Assembly (NCBI GenBank): GCA_045646865.1
Contig: JAZRLM010000015.1
Span: forward strand, 1-64,000
Source: SIG440 sp045646865
GTDB lineage: Bacteria > Bacillota > Clostridia > Monoglobales > Monoglobaceae
Direction of reading: 5' to 3'
Length of the DNA stretch: 64,000 nt
The notes under the pieces were generated by a model. The model made no database searches. It saw nothing but the letters and a program-made list of their open reading frames with translations, and was not told the origin of the DNA. Below are positions 60,115 to 64,000 of this stretch, one piece after another (the stretch's first letter is position 1; the number at the start of each line of letters is the position of its first letter). The translations under genes and the position numbers were made by a program.

Positions 60115-60390
60115 TTATTTGTTGATAAGGTCCTTAAGAGCCTTGCCTGCCTTGAAAGCGGGAACCTTAGCTGCATCAATCTTCATTTCTGCACCTGTCT
60201 GGGGGTTTCTGCCTGTTCTAGCTGCTCTTTCTCTTACTTCAAAGCCACCGAAGCCAACGAGCTGAACTTTGTCGCCCTTAGCAAGTGCTCCTTCAACTGC
60301 ACCTACAAATGCGTTGAGAGCTGCTTCTGCATCCTTCTTTGAAAGGTTAGCTTTTTCAGCCATTACTGCAATCAATTCTGTTTTATTCAT
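60115..60390 (-). CDS. hup: DNA-binding protein HU
   Basis: A 91-aa nucleoid protein. Helical start MNKTELIAVMAEKANLSKKD, core VQLVGFGGFEVRERAARTGRN and arm RNPQTGAEMKI are all typical. Separate unit with a 232-bp AT-rich upstream region (60391-60622), in which no further gene was seen. Confidence 0.97.
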   Translation of the reverse strand: MNKTELIAVMAEKANLSKKDAEAALNAFVGAVEGALAKGDKVQLVGFGGFEVRERAARTGRNPQTGAEMKIDAAKVPAFKAGKALKDLINK

Positions 60391-60622
60391 TTTTAAAACT
60401 CCTTTTCTTTTTAAATATGATAGATATTTAAATGATTGATTAATAACGTTATTAATATCTTACTACAATTTTTCGCAAATTTCCATAGTTTTCTCTATTT
60501 TTTTGTATTTTTGTTACTTTTGACAAATTTACAGCAGTTGTTTTGCACCAAATGCACAGTAATTCCCTTTATTCAAGGTATTTCTGCACCATAAATCCCT
60601 GTTGCAAAAAGTATTTCCAACA

Positions 60623-63307
60623 CTAATCAGGATTATTCATCATCATTTCATTCAGCTCAGCACGGGTGATAAGAACCTGTCTGGGCTTTGTTCCCTCGTA
60701 TGGGCCGATAAACCTGTTTTCCTCAAGTTGGTCAATAATTCTCGCTGCTCTCTGATAGCCAATCTTGTATCTGCGCTGAAGCATTGCAACAGAAGCCTGT
60801 CCTGACTCAAGAACCAGCTCCGCCGCCTTAAAAAAGAGAGCATCCTTGTCGCCGCTGCGTGTATGGTCATCATCGTCATCGGCATCATCAACGTGCGCCT
60901 CCTGTTCGCGCTCGATATGTTCCAGAATTGACTCGTCATATTCTGCTTCGTACTGCTTCTTTACAAAGGCAATAATATCTTCTATCTCCTCGTCGGACAG
61001 GAAGTTGCCCTGAATTCTTAAAGGCTTGGTGGCGCCACGGGGTGCATAGAGCATATCGCCTTTACCCAGCAGCTTTTCAGCGCCCATACTGTCTAAGATG
61101 GTACGGCTGTCTATCTGAGATGATACCGCAAAAGAAATTCTTGACGGGACATTCGCCTTAATTACACCTGTAATTACGTCAACAGAAGGTCTTTGCGTCG
61201 CAATTACCAGATACATGCCTGCCGCTCTGGCAAGGGCAGCAAGGCTGTTTATTGCGTCTTCAACCTCATTCTTAGCCGCAAGCATAAGGTCAGCAAGCTC
61301 GTCAATAATAATTACAATTTCAGGAAGCTTATTCTCAGGAGTTTCATTTTCCTCCATCAAGTCGTTATAGCCCTGAATGTTACGCACCTTGTTATCCTTC
61401 ATAAGCTGATAACGATTTTTCATTTCGGCAACCGCCCAGTTGAGAGCACCTGCCGCGTGCTTGGGATCGGTTACAACCGGAATCAGCAAGTGAGGAATAC
61501 CGTTATAGACACCAAGCTCAACCATTTTGGGGTCAACCATTATCATCTTGACCTCGTTAGGCTTTGCCTTGTATAAAATACTTGTTATAAGTGAGTTTAT
61601 ACAAACACTCTTACCAGAACCGGTAGCACCCGCAATGAGCACATGAGGGAAGCTTGAAATATCGGCAATAACACAGTTTCCACCGATATCCTTACCCAAT
61701 GCAAATGCGGTTTTAGACTTGAAGTCACGGAATTTGTCTGTATCAATAACCTCACGGATTGGTACGGGACTTGGTGTTTCGTTAGGGATTTCAATACCGA
61801 TTGCAGACTTACCGGGGATAGGTGCCTCGATACGAACACCCGATGCCGCTAAGCTCAATGCAATATCATCTGCAAGATTAGTAATCTTTGAAACCTTTAC
61901 CCCAAATCCCGGCTGAAGTTCAAACCTTGTAACCGTGGGGCCCTGAGTAATATTTATAATTTTTGCCTCCACCTTAAAGCTTGCAAGAGTTTCAAGAAGG
62001 CGGTTTGCCTTTTCTTCAAGTTCGTGCTTGATTTCGGCACGGCTCTTTACATTCGGCTTAGGCTTTGCAAGAAGTGAAACGGACGGCAGTTTATAGTTAA
62101 TCAGTTTTGTTGCCTCGATACTTTCTTTTGCAAGGGCATTTACGCTGTTTGCCGCCTGCTGAACCTCCTGCTGGCTCATACGTTTGCCTACAACAACCGC
62201 ACTGTCAAAAGGAACTCCCGCATCAAGTGCAGCCTGAGTCATAGGGTCAACTCTGTCCTCCATCTGCGCTTGTGACGGTGGCTCAAATTCTTCATCATCG
62301 GTTGCTTTAAAGTTACCGTTTTCGTCGGGAAGTTGGGTGAGAACCCCTATTTTTACATCTTCAACTCTGAACGGCACCTTTTTTTCGGGTGCTTTGGGTG
62401 TTAATTTTTCCTGCTCGGCAATAATTTCACGAGCTACCTCGCTTGTTTCGTCGGGCATATCCTCCTCAAATACAAATCTCTTAATGGCAGGTTTGGCATC
62501 CTTTTTAGCAAGAGTTGTTATTTCTCCGCCCTTAAAATACATATCAAAATAACCGTCGCCGTTTGATTTGGTGTAAGCCGGAACATCCCGATTGGATAAG
62601 TTCTCAACCTTCTCGTCGCTGTCCTTGGATTTCTTTTGCTCTCTCTTTGGGAGAACCGGCAATTCTTCAACTTCTTCATCAAGTTTTTTGGATATATTGT
62701 CACGGTTTTTATTTATATGTTCAGCAATTTTTTTAATCACATTGCCAACAGATACCCCGGTAACAATAACCAGTAGTATCAGCATAGCCGCAACCGAAAT
62801 GATATATGTTCCCACTTCACCAAACAGTTTCGCAAGGCCTGCGCAAAGCAAACCTCCGATAATACCTCCGCCTGCGCCCTCGCTGCCATAGGCGAACATA
62901 GACTGCGCAGCTTCAAAAAAGGATGTGTAATTCCACTCGCTGCCGCCGCATAAAGCAGCCCAGAACACCGATGCAAAAACCATCAGCAGCCCTGTCAACC
63001 ATATTTTGTATGTCTGTTTGTCGTTGTCTTTTTTTATGAACACTTTGACAATTTGCCACAAAGCAAACACAAAAAATATATATGCAGGTCCGCCAAATAA
63101 GCCAAGAATATGATTTTTTACTCCGTGGCCTACAGCACCTGTAACATCAAAATAAAGGGATACTGCCAGAAATAATGCCACAGCAATAAACACAATGCCG
63201 CGAATTTCCGCACCACGTGTCTTTTTAGCTCCTGCCCTCTGTCCCGAGGTTGAAGCCTTTCCACCTCCGGCTTTTGACCCTTTTGTAGACTTTCTTTTTT
63301 TTGCCAT
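60623..63307 (-). CDS. ftsK: DNA translocase FtsK/SpoIIIE
   Basis: Pumps DNA through the division or sporulation septum. It is 894 aa. A basic N-terminal tail precedes four membrane helices (about residues 35-190). An acidic linker follows (about 200-400), then the motor (from about 415) with Walker A GATGSGKSV, Walker B VIIIDELADLM and RISFAVSSQIDSRTILD. The C-terminal gamma winged-helix domain (YQRAARIIDQLEENRFIGP) reads KOPS/SRS sites. Whether it acts as FtsK or SpoIIIE is not decidable from sequence alone. Confidence 0.96.
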   Translation of the reverse strand: MAKKRKSTKGSKAGGGKASTSGQRAGAKKTRGAEIRGIVFIAVALFLAVSLYFDVTGAVGHGVKNHILGLFGGPAYIFFVFALWQIVKVFIKKDNDKQTYKIWLTGLLMVFASVFWAALCGGSEWNYTSFFEAAQSMFAYGSEGAGGGIIGGLLCAGLAKLFGEVGTYIISVAAMLILLVIVTGVSVGNVIKKIAEHINKNRDNISKKLDEEVEELPVLPKREQKKSKDSDEKVENLSNRDVPAYTKSNGDGYFDMYFKGGEITTLAKKDAKPAIKRFVFEEDMPDETSEVAREIIAEQEKLTPKAPEKKVPFRVEDVKIGVLTQLPDENGNFKATDDEEFEPPSQAQMEDRVDPMTQAALDAGVPFDSAVVVGKRMSQQEVQQAANSVNALAKESIEATKLINYKLPSVSLLAKPKPNVKSRAEIKHELEEKANRLLETLASFKVEAKIINITQGPTVTRFELQPGFGVKVSKITNLADDIALSLAASGVRIEAPIPGKSAIGIEIPNETPSPVPIREVIDTDKFRDFKSKTAFALGKDIGGNCVIADISSFPHVLIAGATGSGKSVCINSLITSILYKAKPNEVKMIMVDPKMVELGVYNGIPHLLIPVVTDPKHAAGALNWAVAEMKNRYQLMKDNKVRNIQGYNDLMEENETPENKLPEIVIIIDELADLMLAAKNEVEDAINSLAALARAAGMYLVIATQRPSVDVITGVIKANVPSRISFAVSSQIDSRTILDSMGAEKLLGKGDMLYAPRGATKPLRIQGNFLSDEEIEDIIAFVKKQYEAEYDESILEHIEREQEAHVDDADDDDDHTRSGDKDALFFKAAELVLESGQASVAMLQRRYKIGYQRAARIIDQLEENRFIGPYEGTKPRQVLITRAELNEMMMNNPD

Positions 63308-63346
63308 ATTATTTAAACACCACTTTTCTTTGGTTAATAATCCAGT

Positions 63347-64000
63347 TTATATAAGAACAAAATATAAAATTACTGCAAGACCCAATATAATTCTGTAAAC
63401 CCCAAAACTTTTAAAATTATGTTTCTTTACAAAATTCATCAGGAATTTGATTGACAGCATTGAAACTATGTATGCTACCAGCATACCAACAAGCAATATT
63501 GCTGTGTCCTGACCGCTCATTGCAAGACCGTATTTAAGTATTTTCAAAAGGCTTACCCCAAACATAACAGGTATTGCAAGAAAGAACGAAAATTCTGCCG
63601 CCATTCCCCTGCTGCAACCAAGAAGCATTGCTCCAAGAATTGTAGAGCCTGACCGCGATGTGCCCGGAATAATAGAAAGCACCTGAAATGCACCTATCAG
63701 TAGTGCGGTTTTATAATCAAGTTCCTTCATATTACATATAACAGTTTTTTTGTTTGTTCTTTCGATAAGTATAAAAGCCACACCGTAAATAATCAATGTA
63801 GCCGACACAACCTGCCAGTTTTCAAACTTTTCCATAATGGAGTCAAGAAGAAGTCCAATTACAGCCGCAGGAAGGCAGGCAACAATCACCTTGAACCACA
63901 TAGTCCATGTATCATTTTTTTCCTGACGGGTTTTGGATGGTGCAAAGGGATTAAGCTTTTTAAAATACAGCGTAACCACAGCAAGTATTGCCCCAAGTTG
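63347..64000 (-). CDS. uppP: Undecaprenyl-diphosphatase (partial, 5' end outside window)
   Basis: Recycles undecaprenyl pyrophosphate for wall synthesis (BacA family). The 217 codons seen run to the natural stop, and the frame stays open to the window edge (QLGAILAVV). The family motif PGTSRSGSTILGAMLLG and several membrane helices are present. The N-terminal motif lies outside. Confidence 0.94.
   Translation of the reverse strand, partial: QLGAILAVVTLYFKKLNPFAPSKTRQEKNDTWTMWFKVIVACLPAAVIGLLLDSIMEKFENWQVVSATLIIYGVAFILIERTNKKTVICNMKELDYKTALLIGAFQVLSIIPGTSRSGSTILGAMLLGCSRGMAAEFSFFLAIPVMFGVSLLKILKYGLAMSGQDTAILLVGMLVAYIVSMLSIKFLMNFVKKHNFKSFGVYRIILGLAVILYFVLI

Overview
The window is a chromosomal segment of an anaerobic, spore-forming Firmicute, most likely a class Clostridia organism of the Ruminococcaceae/Oscillospiraceae kind. 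This is inferred from moderately low GC, strong GGAGG ribosome sites, consensus sigma-A promoters with 17-bp spacers, sporulation genes (spoVT, sigH, a SpoIID-like wall protein), an anaerobic class III ribonucleotide reductase, an L20 leader in front of infC, and the firmicute form of galT. No prophage, IS element or CRISPR array was seen. The one decayed spot (about 44.2-45.3 kb) holds gene remnants and hairpin repeats next to a tRNA cluster.

Layout. 0-9 kb: recG, a small ribbon-helix-helix-like protein, then leftward ECF S component - rRNA methylase - dprA - topA and infC-rpmI-rplT. 9-17 kb: a small membrane protein, trmB, a three-gene peptidoglycan-binding/SpoIID-like cluster, DUF421-DUF4363, and galKT with a divergent AraC regulator. 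18-28 kb: a complete aromatic amino acid operon (aroF-tyrA-MFS-aroB-aroA-aroC-pheA-aroK-aroQ-aroE) behind a Phe/Tyr-rich leader peptide and attenuator, then rpmE. 28-37 kb: a heterodimeric ABC exporter, spoVT, trxB, and nrdG-nrdD, with nrdD interrupted by an in-frame amber codon. 37-44 kb: a TetM-like GTPase fused to a Rae1/YacP endonuclease domain, rplM-rpsI with an L13-type leader, a degenerate kinase-like gene, cca and a radical-SAM enzyme. 44-50 kb: gene remnants, two small proteins, five tRNAs, nth, glyA-rarA and a DUF1858 protein. 50-64 kb: sigH, ackA, pta, tmcAL, the str operon (ybxF-rpsL-rpsG-fusA-tuf, without rpoBC), a TSCPD protein, hup, ftsK and the 3' part of uppP.

How the parts work together. 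The aro operon carries all seven shikimate steps plus the Tyr and Phe branches. Its leader has the three mutually exclusive pairings of classical transcription attenuation. nrdG-nrdD sits behind a promoter overlapped by two NrdR-like boxes 32 bp apart. Ribosomal operons carry autoregulatory-type leaders.

Most notable: (1) a structured RNA leader present three times (recG, pheA, ackA), with compensatory base changes and the Shine-Dalgarno sequence paired in a hairpin; (2) a ribosomal-protection GTPase fused to a ribosome-dependent mRNA endonuclease domain; (3) the Phe/Tyr attenuator; (4) the nrdD amber codon; (5) several families of large intergenic palindromes, one flanked by a 25-bp direct repeat that copies the end of trxB.
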